A stretch of 64,000 bases of DNA from Opisthocomus hoazin (lineage: Eukaryota; Chordata; Aves; Opisthocomiformes; Opisthocomidae), in the NCBI RefSeq assembly GCF_030867145.1, contig NC_134433.1, forward strand, positions 17,581,896 to 17,645,895, written 5' to 3'. Of the stretch, positions 41,401 to 57,799 are shown piece after piece; positions within the stretch are counted from its first letter, which is position 1, and each line of letters opens with the position of its first letter. The position numbers and the translations under genes were made by a program. The notes beneath the pieces were generated by a model. It was not told the DNA's origin. It made no database searches and worked only from the letters and a program-made list of their open reading frames with translations.

Positions 41401-41560
41401 CGCCTCAGGCTCCTGCACGGCCAGGAAATGCGGGCCGCTGCTGCCGCTGCTCGGGCTGTACTCACAGCAACGAACGAGATCGGGACGCAGACACCACCGC
41501 TCACCACAACCTCCTCGCGCCTCCGCCGCCGCGTTTGAACGGCGCGCGCCGCCCGCTCTG
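35490..41560 (-). CDS. PIMREG: PIMREG (FAM64A/CATS), mitotic regulator
   Basis: PICALM-interacting mitotic regulator, a small nuclear protein known for its role at the metaphase-anaphase transition. Span is the proposed transcript. Coding exons: 39950-39660 (start ATG 39950-39948), 38817-38483, 37669-37577, plus a short last exon not firmly located. The phases of these exons agree (0, 2, 2). The first three encode 239 residues; the human protein is of similar length. Conserved islands: VSVLQN at the start, RVPLKQVELNFHKTPTWESL, SVKRTAKNSFGTVSQ, QKSCQS, PLRRSRRAAALKSPY, and the C-terminal LKHISQAFDDAIVQEE, each with a counterpart in human PIMREG. The regions between are divergent and Ser/Arg-rich. 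The ATG was chosen because MVSVLQN aligns with the human start; the frame is open upstream only to the splice acceptor. Confidence 0.9.
35508..35513 (-). terminator. Candidate poly(A) signal of PIMREG
   Basis: AATAAA on the minus strand (GCAATAAACTCC), the clearest hexamer between the last secure PIMREG exon and PITPNM3. If used, the PIMREG 3'UTR is about 1.9 kb. Confidence 0.45.
37317..37337. repeat. A homopolymer within the PIMREG 3' region
   Basis: 21 A bases on the + strand, so a T run in the PIMREG transcript direction. It inflates an open frame with Phe codons and is a likely sequencing-error site. Confidence 0.85.
37407..37443 (-). CDS. PIMREG: PIMREG possible last coding exon (tentative)
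   Basis: A minus-strand acceptor (GTAATGTAG) joins in phase to the preceding exon and gives SSAFLSQDTYAD before TAA, comparable in length to the human ending KQALSDREG. A stronger acceptor lies slightly downstream (TTTCTTTCTCAAG, exon from 37424), but it would read through a run of Phe codons made by the A run at 37317-37337. Which acceptor is used cannot be settled from sequence alone. Confidence 0.3.
37577..37669 (-). CDS. PIMREG: PIMREG coding exon, C-terminal helix
   Basis: Encodes GLDCELELVSGICRLKHISQ and AFDDAIVQEE, matching human LEPVGAGIQHLQKLSQELD and onward. The acceptor is GTTTGCAG and the donor GTAAAT; 93 bases, phase 2 at both ends. Likely an amphipathic helix. Confidence 0.9.
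38483..38817 (-). CDS. PIMREG: PIMREG coding exon, Ser/Arg-rich middle
   Basis: Encodes KMQKSCQSPVQSMV to PLRRSRRAAALKSPYLSPAP. The acceptor is GTTTCTTTCAG and the donor GTAAGC. PLRRSRRAAALKSPY corresponds to human PLRRSRREAAFRSPY. The intervening 80 residues are rich in Ser, Arg and Lys and poorly conserved. Confidence 0.92.
39660..39979 (-). CDS. PIMREG: PIMREG first coding exon
   Basis: The ATG is at 39950-39948; the 29 bases before it (to the TTGTTTTAG acceptor) are probably 5'UTR. Encodes 97 residues from MVSVLQNVKATMAWRK to SFGTVSQ, with donor GTAGTT in phase 0. A basic RRASLNSLN site and SLRKRVPLKQ stand out. Confidence 0.92.
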
Positions 41561-41800
41561 ACTCCCCGGATTGGCGCCGCTGCCGCGGCCCTCCTCCCCA
41601 TTGGCTGCGCCCCTCGCACGCGCAGCGGCCGTTACACGGCTCGGCGCCTGCGCATAGGCTCCGGCTGCGCTGCCGGGGGCGCGGTCGGGGGGGGGGGGGG
41701 GTTACCCTGGGATGGGGGTACCGCGGGACGGGCCGCGGTCTCGGGGCGGGCTGGGGAGTGAAACGGCAGAGAAGGCGGGCGCGGGCAGCGGCTGTGTTCA
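41090..41800. promoter_or_regulatory. CpG island, PIMREG promoter
   Basis: Dense CpG and GC-rich boxes with a 15-base G run at 41687-41701. On the minus strand GTGAGT-type donors occur near 41460 and 41500, so a non-coding first exon of PIMREG probably lies at about 41460-41650. Long open frames in both directions here are a product of GC content and are not called as genes. Confidence 0.7.
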
Positions 41801-41849
41801 CCGAGGAGCCGCAGGTGCCCGTTCCGCAGCACAGCTGCAGGTGCTATGG

Positions 41850-44600
41850 AGACGCTGATGGCGACTGTGCCCCCGCCCCGCGGTGTTGGTGCCTTTGCGG
41901 ATCTGTGGCCTAGAGCTCCACGTCAGCAGGCATAGCAGAAGGATTGCCCACTTGGGTATCCAAGCCACAGCTGCTTTTGCTTCTGGTAATTAATTACGAG
42001 TTTTGGAAGGTTTTTGTTTGCTTTTGCTCCAGTGGCTTGTGTAGCTCTTGTTGGAGGAGACCGGTGGTGTAACTGCACAGTGTTGTACTGGAAGCCATCT
42101 GGGATGTCCTCTAGCAAATGAGGCAGCAAAGAAAGGCCAAGTGCAGAGAATGTGGTTTGGGTTTCTTTTTGGTTTATTTTGTGGGGGTTTTTTTATTCTA
42201 CGCTAGAGGAAAACAAGACATGCAAAGTATTTATCTTTAAAATTCCCCCCCCCGCCCTGTTAAACTTAGGGTTGACAGCTAGCGACACCTCCATAGCTAA
42301 GCCTTGGCTTGGAGCCATGGGGAAGCTGCAAGATACTGCTGGAGTCCCACCTTTGACTATAAGCATACCTCCTGTAAGTTCCGAATAGCTATGCTTTAAA
42401 AAAAGTTCCACATGATGGTGTTTGCACTGCTTTGTATTCACACGAGATAATGTGGGTGACTATAGCTCAGTAAGTATCCCTTATTAATAGACGTGTTCTA
42501 TGTATTACAGCTCTGTGTGCTGTTCTGCTTTTCTCTGCCTATTGACTTTATGGCTTCCAGGTAGTTGCAGATGTGTTAATGCCGCTTGCCTTCCCCAGTC
42601 TCCATAGGGAAAGTTTCAGGTTCTTCTCACTAGTAAACTGCAGCTCGAGCCACCATATTTTAAGACTTGGCTTGGATCTTTGTCTGGACAGGCAAAATGG
42701 AGTAATTTGTCTAAAGACCTTCTAAATGACTTACAGTTCTGCAAAAGAAAGAGCTTGTGGGAGGAAGGTACTAAATGCAAGAGGTGGAGTCAGGTGGTAA
42801 TGCTCAGTTTCTAAAGGTTATCTTCAGAGCTGGGGATTGGGACTGGCATTTTGAATGGGAGGGGGAATCCCTAAGAATACACATAGTGCTCATTGAACAG
42901 ACAGCATATACAGACAGAGAGATAATGTGTGACAGAAGAACTGTAGGCCAAAAGGGAAGCAGCAGGCTGAAGCTGAACCGGGCAGTCAGTCTGTTCTTTC
43001 ATGCCAATTTATGAAATTAAAATAGAAATATCTGAGCCTTTGTAGTTGTAAACAGACTTTTGGAGATCTGCATGTTTTGTTCGTCTGCTTATGGTGCCCC
43101 TGTTGTTGCCATCCATTTCAAATTGTTACCAAACAGAACAGCACAGGCAGAGGAGGAAAGGTAGACTGGAGATTGGCATCACGTACTTTTGTTCTTGTAG
43201 TCCTGTCAGCCAATAAGCCTTGATTTTGGAGTAGACCATAAAGTATCACTAGATTTTTTTTCCAGTTTCATCCCCAAGAGCTAAGGAGTGATATACCAAG
43301 TGGACATAGTAGACACGTGTACTATAGAGGTAGGAAGTAAATACATTCTGAATTTTTGCCTTGCTGCAAAGGTGCTAACAAAATACTCACTTTCTATGCG
43401 CTTTGGCCATTCACAGAGCCGACTAATAGCCTGGTCTTTAAAAGGCCTTATGAAACCAAGGACCTAATGGGCCAGTGGGATGTAGTTTGCGTTTCACAGC
43501 TAAAGTTTGCAATTCGTAGCTGAAAAGACGGAGAATGCATCACTTCCCTTCTTGGCTGTTTATTGCTCAGCCACTTGATCCATTTATCTGGTCAGTGAAA
43601 AGTGACAAGACATGACATATCGCCTGCACCTGGCTTGTAGAGTGTGGCCTGTATTTCTCACTTCCTAAGAGACTACTAAACAAGTCTACTTTTCCTTTTT
43701 ACTGTCTTCACCTTAGCCCAAATGACTGACTTGGCTCAAGTCAGCTTTGTTCACTGTTTGCCCTTGCATAAATTCTGTTGTTATGACATCACAAACGTTA
43801 GCTCTTTGCTCCATGGCAATGGCTGAACTTTGCAGAGGGAGGAGTCAGAGGTAGGGAAAACATCTTGAACTCTGGAGGGAGACTATGAGAACTGGAAAAG
43901 TGTGCAGGGAGCTGAATACTTAAACAGTCCAGCCTTGAGAGTGGAACAGGTAACTTCGTGCATTGTGGTTGTTTACTTACGTGTTTTATCACTACCTAGG
44001 TGGTCTTCTGACTTGCCAGCCTTCTCCCTGTCCATTGGAGCACAAAGACTGAACATCCTGCTTGATCCAACTGGTGGAACAGCTTATATTGCTTATTACT
44101 CTCAATAGGCACTGTACCTTAATCTATGGCAGGGTACTACCTCAGATGATTGTCATGGAGAAGTACCCCAGAAGGATAAGAAATTTGCACTAGTTTTTTG
44201 CTGACAGTACTGTTCAAATGTGTACAGCCCAAAGCACTGGATACTTCTAGACAAGAGACACCAGGCCACAAACCATTCGATTGCAGCTGATGCTAAGCAA
44301 AGGTTTCTAGAGGCTGTGGCTGCTCTAGCAGCAGCTGATACCATTTCACTGTTTAGCTAGACTGAAGGCAAAAAAGTTAAAAGCTGTGTCCTGTGCTGGT
44401 ACTGTGATTGTTCTTCACTCTTGGGGGTTTTTCTTTTGATTTAGGTTAGACTATAGTTTAAACCCAAGAGCTTGTTTGACCCTGACAGCTTGAGTACAGA
44501 GGCAGAGAAAGGCTTGTTGGTTTTAAATGTGAAGAAGCAAACTTTGATCCATTTGCTTGGAAGCCTGTTCTGTTGGGAATGGCAAGAAACCTACCCACAG
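41850..44600. other. Intergenic region upstream of FBXO39
   Basis: No gene recognised. There is a short ORF beginning METLMATVPPP at 41846, without known relatives. A possible non-coding FBXO39 5' exon ends near 43949 (GGAACAG followed by GTAACT), but I cannot confirm it. AIPL1 and XAF1, neighbours of these genes in human, are not seen. Confidence 0.4.
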
Positions 44601-44614
44601 CTTTCTTCATCTAG

Positions 44615-47851
<3,237 letters not shown>

Positions 47852-47892
47852 AACACGGGGAGAGAGAAGAACATCCAGTGCTATCTGCAAGC

Positions 47893-47898
47893 AATAAA
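47893..47898 (+). terminator. FBXO39 proximal poly(A) signal
   Basis: AATAAA 42 bases after the FBXO39 stop. Two more + strand hexamers at 48721 and 48735 lie close to the TEKT1 stop and could give a longer 3'UTR. Confidence 0.55.
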
Positions 47899-48590
47899 CA
47901 GATCCTTTGAAGGGCATTAGTAAGGGGATTTGAATCTTGATAGCAGCACCTCTGAAAGGGAGATGCCATTACAGCAAGAGAGAGGCAAGGGACAATTTTA
48001 CACTCCATGCATTAAAATGTTGGACTTGGGAACTGGCCTCCTATGTCTCCCGCATCATTTATTCTTGCCCTTGCGTTGTTTTCCCCTCACCAAAACCAAA
48101 GGAAACAGTGAGCCCTTTTCCACCCTTACAGGCATCTCTAGTAAAAATAATGCCTTCCACTTTTTTCAGCACTTCTCACTGTAAGGCTTCAAACACCTTA
48201 CCAATGAAGCCCATCTCACTGTTTTCATTTTACAAATAAGGAAACCGGGACATGGGGTGAGGAAGTGATTAGCCCAAAGGTCAGCCTTTGCTTGATCTTG
48301 ACTCAAATGCAGTCAGAAGCACTATGCAGTGCATCACTAGTCCCTGCCTCCCATTAAGTTTGATATACACCCTGTGCCTAGTTCTTAACAGCAGAGTTAA
48401 AGAACAGAACATACCATGGCTAGCCCTCAGAGTCACCCCTCCCACTTGCCCAGCTTTCCAACAAGTGACTTATGAGGAAACTCCTGCTCTAGTTTCCACA
48501 GCTTCTAGACCTTTCAATGGTAAAATATATAACTGGTTGCACACAAGATAAATAACATGGAAGAAGGGACATTTCTTCTTATTCTGGAAT

Positions 48591-48596
48591 TTTATT
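48591..48596 (-). terminator. TEKT1 candidate poly(A) signal
   Basis: Minus-strand AATAAA about 200 bases after the TEKT1 stop (GGCAATAAAATTCC). It lies inside the region where a long FBXO39 3'UTR would be transcribed in the opposite direction. Confidence 0.5.
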
Positions 48597-48794
48597 GCCA
48601 AGTGGGAGATTTGATCAGGCTTTCTAAAGCATAAATAGCTGTGAAACAGATAGCCGTTAAGTACTAGGTCTGTTTTAATTACCTTGCACAACTAAAACCA
48701 GGATAACATTGAGCCAAACGAATAAAGGTTTGTCAATAAAATTTCAGCAGGAGCTGGCTCTTTGGAGCACCTGCAATCTCCCAGTATGATGGCT

Positions 48795-53299
<4,505 letters not shown>

Positions 53300-54500
53300 C
53301 TGAAAAGAGTAATAGCATTCATTATATTGGGCTGCAGAAGCAAGAAGGGAAGACGACAGGTCCACGAGGGTGAGAAAAATTCTTGTCTCTTTTACCTGCA
53401 AAATGACACAGGTATGAAAAGACAAGACTTCTTGCTCAAGGCTCCCCAAGACTTTGCTAAGGTACAAGTGAGAGAGTTTGGAGTGGGAGAATGAAGAAAC
53501 AGAAGAATTTGGTAATGGAAGCTAGGAGGAGAGACAGTAAGAGGCTTGAAAGTGGAACTGAGAGGAAAAGATGAGCTGTCTGCGATAGGAGGGAGAAGAG
53601 AAATAAAAGGAGACCTGTGAGGAAGGACAAGATTACTAAATGGGCAATCACAGAAAACTGAGAAAAAGTGAACACATATAAAAGATAAATAGTATCCCAC
53701 AGGTTGGAGAATTAAACACCTTTTAAGAATATGACTGGAGGGGTGGACGAACTCTAGGTTGTAAAAAAGAAATGTAATGGTCATTAGAAAAAAAAAAAAA
53801 AAAAGAGAAAATAGAACCTGAAAAGCTAATGGAGGAAGTACAGCAGGCAAATAAGGAAATAGAAAAGCCTAGGAAGGGCTAAAGCAGAACAAAGAACAAA
53901 GCATACTGGGGACAGTTTAATGCAGAGTGAAACCAATGCCCAAAATATATGCAAACCCACAGCAGTTTGATTATCAGTTTTCTTGTTCTTGCACTATGCT
54001 CATCCAATGTTCCTGAGACAACTCCTCACCCCAAATACACACAGCTGCTCCTCAGCAACACGCTGCTTTGCCCACACTCCAGTACAGGTACCCTTAATAC
54101 AACCCCCCTTCTCCCTCACACACCTCTTGGCTGATACTGCTCCTAGCCTGGACCGCTCCCAAGGTCAAGGATAAGCGCCACGTCCTCAGTTCCCCTTCAC
54201 TGGGGGTGAGGGGGTTTGTTCCCAACTGTCTTCCACCCTCAATTTCCACAGCAGCAGCACATAGTTTCTTTTTAAAATGTTCAATTAAATATTCCAGGAA
54301 GTGGCTCAGGAGAGCATGGAAGGTAAACAAACCGGTTGCTATGGGACCAGCAACACTGCCTCTTAGAACCTTCTGATACTGCACCAGGTGGAAGAAGCAC
54401 AGCACACACAAGCCAGTGGTGCTTCACCCATTCCCAGCTAAGATCTGTCTGGAAATAAAAACGTATTCTTTGTACATTAATTGAGACAGTTCCCACAGCT
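53300..54500. other. Region upstream of the TEKT1 first coding exon
   Basis: No coding gene recognised. Purine-rich stretch and a 17-base A run at 53788-53804. Probably a TEKT1 5' intron (inference). Confidence 0.4.
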
Positions 54501-54523
54501 TCAGACAGTAATTTTTGATTGAT

Positions 54524-55225
54524 TTATTGCAGAAATGTATAAAGATTGTGAAAGCAAATGATGCCTGCAGCTAGAGCTGGGGCTGCAGCAGCTGCTGTGC
54601 CTGTCGGGGGAGCCGGGACAACGCCAGTGGCTGCAGCAGCCGTGGTGCCGGTCGGGGGGGCTGTGACTGCCTGCTGGGCTGGAGGGGCTGCAGGGCCGGC
54701 TGGGGGGGCAGCGCCAGTCGCAGCGCCTGCCGCTTCGTTTCCCCCCCTTTCCCCTTTAGGGCACTGAATCAGGTTGAACAGAGCTCGGTAGGCGTGGGCC
54801 AGACCCCAGCACATTGCAGTGATCTGTGTCTCTCTCGAGTTCCCAGGGTGGCAGCACACTTTTTTCAGATATTTTACCAGATTGTCCGGATTCTGTATTT
54901 GTTCAGGGGTGAGTTTAAAACACACCGCAGGTGCCCACTGCTCTAGACACCTGCCCATGCTGTCCCACACACCCAGCCACTCACAGCTATCCGGCCCCGG
55001 GGCAGATCTCTGCACGATGTTCTTAACGACTTGTTTCACCCTAAACAAAAGCTGAAACCTATTCAGGAGGCAGAACAAAAGGAGCGTGCTGGCCTGAGCA
55101 TCCCAGGGGTACTCGAAATTCTCGAAAGCAGTTAGGACCAGCCTGAGGGAGAGAGGGGGGGGCGAAAGAGTGCGGGAAGGTATCCCCTTCGGTTTTCCCC
55201 ACAGATTGGGTTTGATTACTAACAA
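54524..55225 (-). pseudogene. ERV gag-like open frame (partial)
   Basis: 233 codons open from 55225 without a stop or frameshift; the first ATG need not be the true start. The middle part is a mixed helical sequence (around the QNPDNLVKYLKKVCCHPGN segment) of the kind seen in avian ERV gag proteins. It is followed by a low-complexity Ala/Pro/Thr tail rich in APPTGT-like units, then a stop overlapping an AATAAA hexamer. No zinc-knuckle (CCHC) motif and no protease or polymerase follow, so this is a remnant, or a fragment maintained for other reasons. The family call rests on the flanking LTR and primer site and on general resemblance. Confidence 0.6.
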
Positions 55226-55550
55226 ATTCTAAGACATAGGATCCGAGGTACGGAAATGACCGCAGTGCCGCATGCAAACACAAGCCTAATTTCATGCACA
55301 GTGATGTTATCATAAGTCGATATCATACAGTACAGCAAAATCATCATCCTGATCTTTTTTCCCGAGGTAACAAACAGCACAGCGGCAAACACATACAGCA
55401 AGTAAGGATTTACGTAGCAGAGACATTTGATCAAAGTCAGAAACGTTTTTACCGGCGACTTTAACTAACACAGTAAATGTGGATAATAAATTTAAACAAA
55501 ATCTATGAAAGCAGTTTTAACACCCGCTGCTCAGCCCTGCCATTATCCCC

Positions 55551-55569
55551 GCCCCACGTTTGGGCGCCA
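55551..55569 (-). other. Retroviral primer-binding site, tRNA-Lys type
   Basis: TGGCGCCCAAACGTGGGGC lies 6 bases inside the LTR end. It equals the tRNA-Lys(1,2) complement with one extra A. This fixes the orientation and end of the LTR. Confidence 0.8.
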
Positions 55570-55575
55570 ATTTAA

Positions 55576-55991
55576 TGTTTCGGTTTCGGCTGCCGCCGAC
55601 AACAAAAGCGCCACGTGGCCGCCCCTCCCCCCGCCGGCGTGCGGAGGAGAATGAAAAGAAAGAGGCAGAAACTGGTGGGTCGGGATAAGGGCAGTTTAAC
55701 AGAACAGCAAACAGACGGAACAGGAACAACAACGATACAAATAAGGAGAAAATAGGACACAAACTCGCACAACAGACCCGCTCTCCCGGACAGGACCGGC
55801 GCCGCACCCTCCCGAGCCGCGAGTCCGTCCCTGCCGCGCTGCGCCCCCTCACCGGAACCCAGCGTGACGTCACATGGTATGGAATACCGGGCGGGCTCTG
55901 TTTGGTCAGGTGGGGTCAGCCCCCACCCCCCGGCTGTGCTCCTTCCTGGAGTCCGGTGAAAATTAACCCTGTCCTGGCCAAACCCAGGACA
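55576..55991 (-). repeat. ERV long terminal repeat
   Basis: About 416 bases, starting TGTCCTGGG and ending ACA next to the primer-binding site. CpG-rich, with a perfect CRE palindrome (TGACGTCA) at 55865-55872, followed on the minus strand by a pyrimidine-rich U3/R-like stretch. It is the 5' LTR of the element. Confidence 0.8.
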
Positions 55992-55992
55992 C

Positions 55993-56460
55993 CTGTAAAT
56001 CAATTTATATGGTACTGCATACATGAAATCTGCAACTATTTGTACAAGACAGCAATGCTTCTATGGGCTGTCCCTTGATTTGGCACCCCTTGATCTACAT
56101 GAATTTCACCCCCCAAAAGAACATTTTCTCAACAGGTTCTTAACATAACATGCTAAAACGAATTAGTTGAAAGCAGTAATTTTTGTCACATGAACAGCTG
56201 GAGCACGAACTGGAGCTATTTCCATAAAATAATTATTTCCTTTTAAACGGTTAGTACGCAACTGACAACTGATCCTCCATTATGAATTACACGGCATAAG
56301 AAAGTTTAATTTTTACCTCAGATGGTTTTCAGGAGTTAAATCATTGTAGACTTCCCGAGGCTGACATTAGCACGCTGTTCGTCAAATCACAGAGGTAAAA
56401 TCAACTCAACAATTAGGATAATTTAGAAAGGAACGAAAATGAAGAAGCCTGTTAATTCCC
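55993..56460. other. Flank between ERV and CpG island
   Basis: About 470 bases of AT-rich unique sequence with no recognised feature. Confidence 0.5.
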
Positions 56461-56469
56461 GAGAACCTC

Positions 56470-56875
56470 CAGCAATTCACAAGGGGAGAAAACGACCCCG
56501 AGCAGACGGGGAGCAGCCGCACGGAGACGCTCTGCCCCGCCTCATGCCGGCCCGGCCGCGCCCCTCCCGCGAGCAGCACAACGCCTGCAACGCCCCCCAG
56601 TCTCCCCACGCCCCCTAACACCCCCCCCACCACCACCTTTCCCCTCCACCACCTTCCCCCTCCGCCCCTCCCGCCCCTGACCGCTGTCTCCGCAGCCGCA
56701 CCCCGCGCGCTTCTCACCGACGGTCACAGGCTCGCGCGCGTGGCGTGGGCTGCAGAGTCGCGCGAGCAGCGCCGCCCCCATCGGCGGGAGGAGAGTTGCG
56801 CGCGCTGTCTGCTGCGTCCTGCGCAGGCGGCCCCGCTGCGGGTGGCAGTTTGCACCGCCCTTCCCACACAACATG
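56470..56875. promoter_or_regulatory. CpG island, probable bidirectional promoter (TEKT1 side and + strand transcript)
   Basis: GC- and CpG-dense, with purine/pyrimidine asymmetry around 56580-56690. On the minus strand a CCGTCG|GTGAGAAG donor at 56719/56718 could end a non-coding first exon of TEKT1, whose coding exon 1 needs an upstream exon. On the + strand an ORF starts at 56873. Confidence 0.55.
56719..56800 (-). other. TEKT1: Possible non-coding first exon of TEKT1
   Basis: Inferred from the donor at 56718 in a CpG island and the orphan acceptor before the TEKT1 ATG exon. The upper end is a guess. If right, the ERV lies inside TEKT1 intron 1. Confidence 0.3.
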
Positions 56876-56932
56876 GAGCAGCACAGCTACAGCTGGATGA
56901 AGAAGCAAATCCTCCTCGGTAGAGAAGTACCG
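56873..56932 (+). CDS. Short 5' ORF at the CpG island, unknown gene
   Basis: 20 codons starting MEQHSYSWMKKQ and ending before a good GTAAGC donor at 56933. A weaker GTAGAG donor at 56919 would leave phase 1, the phase needed by the SLC25A1-like exon downstream. I do not recognise the peptide. It could be a coding first exon or an untranslated exon of a non-coding transcript. Confidence 0.3.
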
Positions 56933-57006
56933 GTAAGCTGACACCCACTTCTGTGCTGCTGAAATGCTGTTCACATACCAAATCCCATACTAATGCCTTT
57001 ACAAAG

Positions 57007-57140
57007 GATTTTACAAAGGAGCAGTTCCTCGCCTTAGTGAATTGTGTCTGGACGTAAAAACTGAGTTCATTATTTATGAAGAAGTAGCCAAAGTCCTCGG
57101 GGTCTGGAAAAGCATGTTTTCTGTGGAGGAGTCTAAATAA
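57007..57140 (+). pseudogene. SLC25A1-like terminal exon (mitochondrial citrate carrier), orphan
   Basis: After an ACAAAG acceptor the frame reads [16 protein letters not shown], then [16 protein letters not shown], and ends SVEESK with TAA. Human SLC25A1 ends FYKGTVPRLGRVCLDV, then FVIYDEVVKLL and VWKTD. The position of the acceptor is consistent with a split-codon exon boundary before FYKG (phase 1). No carrier exons with the other repeats or PX[DE]xx[KR] signatures are visible upstream. Several replacements are radical (GRV to SEL, AIV to KTE). A decayed duplicate exon is the simplest reading; a diverged functional exon is possible. Confidence 0.55.
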
Positions 57141-57394
57141 CCAGCATTAGTGACACTAGATCTAAATTAAATGTGTTGCCATGTTCCTTATTAGATGCAT
57201 TAAAAATACCAAAGATGGTCTTATTCTTCAGAGGATTAAACTGTCATCCAAACTGCTGTGACAGTGTGTTGAAGTGGGAGAATTCTCCAGGCTGAGCTGA
57301 TACTGCATCATCTTTAACTGCTTGCTTTCAATGCTGCTGAAATTCCAAAGCAGACTAACGTAACAGGTCTGAATTCTGGTGTTCCACTAGTGTC

Positions 57395-57797
57395 TGGAAT
57401 AACCTCCCATGAGGAGAGGCCAAGAGAGCTGGGGCTGTTCAGCCTGGAGAGAAGGCTGCGGGGAGACCTTATTGAGGCCTTTCAGTATGTGAAGGGGGCT
57501 TATAAGAAAGATGGGGACAGACTTTTTTATCAGGGCCTGTTGTGATAAAACAAGGGGTAATGGCTTTAAACTGAAAGAGGGTAGATTTAGACTGGATATA
57601 AGGAAGAAATTTTTTACAGTGAGGGTGGTGAGACACTGGCATAGGTTGCCCAGAGAGGTGGTCGGTGCCCCATCCCTGGAAACAGTCAAGGGCAGGTTGG
57701 AGCAACCTGATCTAGTTGAAGATGTCCCTGTTCATTGCAGAGGGGTCGGACTAGATGGCCTTTAAAGGTCCCTTCCAACCCAAACTATTCCATGTTT
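57395..57797 (+). mobile_element. CR1-type LINE, short 3' fragment
   Basis: About 400 bases matching the 3' end of the element at 20.8-21.8 kb: GAGCTGGGGCTGTTCAGCCT, the GGCTTTAAACTGAAAGAGGG block, TGCCCAGAGAGGTGGTCGG, and the end GGACTAGATGGCC with TCCCTTCCAACCC. The frame is broken relative to the longer copy. Confidence 0.92.
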
Positions 57798-57799
57798 CT

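Larger units (their letters stand above)
54523..55991 (-). mobile_element. Endogenous retrovirus fragment: LTR, primer site and gag-like region
   Basis: Old retroviral copy lying on the minus strand, so in the TEKT1 direction. In order: an LTR (55991-55576) beginning TGTCCTGG and ending in CA, a lysine-type primer-binding site (55569-55551), a leader with short broken frames, and a gag-like open frame (to 54524). No pol, env or second LTR is seen, so the element is truncated or internally deleted. The Lys primer type suggests a betaretrovirus-like (class II) lineage. The left edge is uncertain and no clear target duplication was found. Confidence 0.8.

Noticed and set aside
41151-41801. 216-codon minus-strand frame and several + strand frames of 90-180 codons in the CpG island
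   Set aside because: The composition is Arg/Ala/Pro-rich with no domain. Open frames are expected by chance in GC-rich DNA, and they overlap one another on both strands.
53392-53850. 152-codon minus-strand frame rich in Phe, Ser and Leu
   Set aside because: Product of a purine-rich + strand tract and an A run; no recognisable domain.
54094-54411. 105-codon minus-strand frame downstream of the gag-like region
   Set aside because: No similarity recognised, and there is no evidence that it belongs to the ERV or to TEKT1.
56041-56110. PLD-containing peptide considered as an upstream SLC25A1-like exon
   Set aside because: Only three residues fit the carrier signature. The following residues do not match, and no splice sites frame it.
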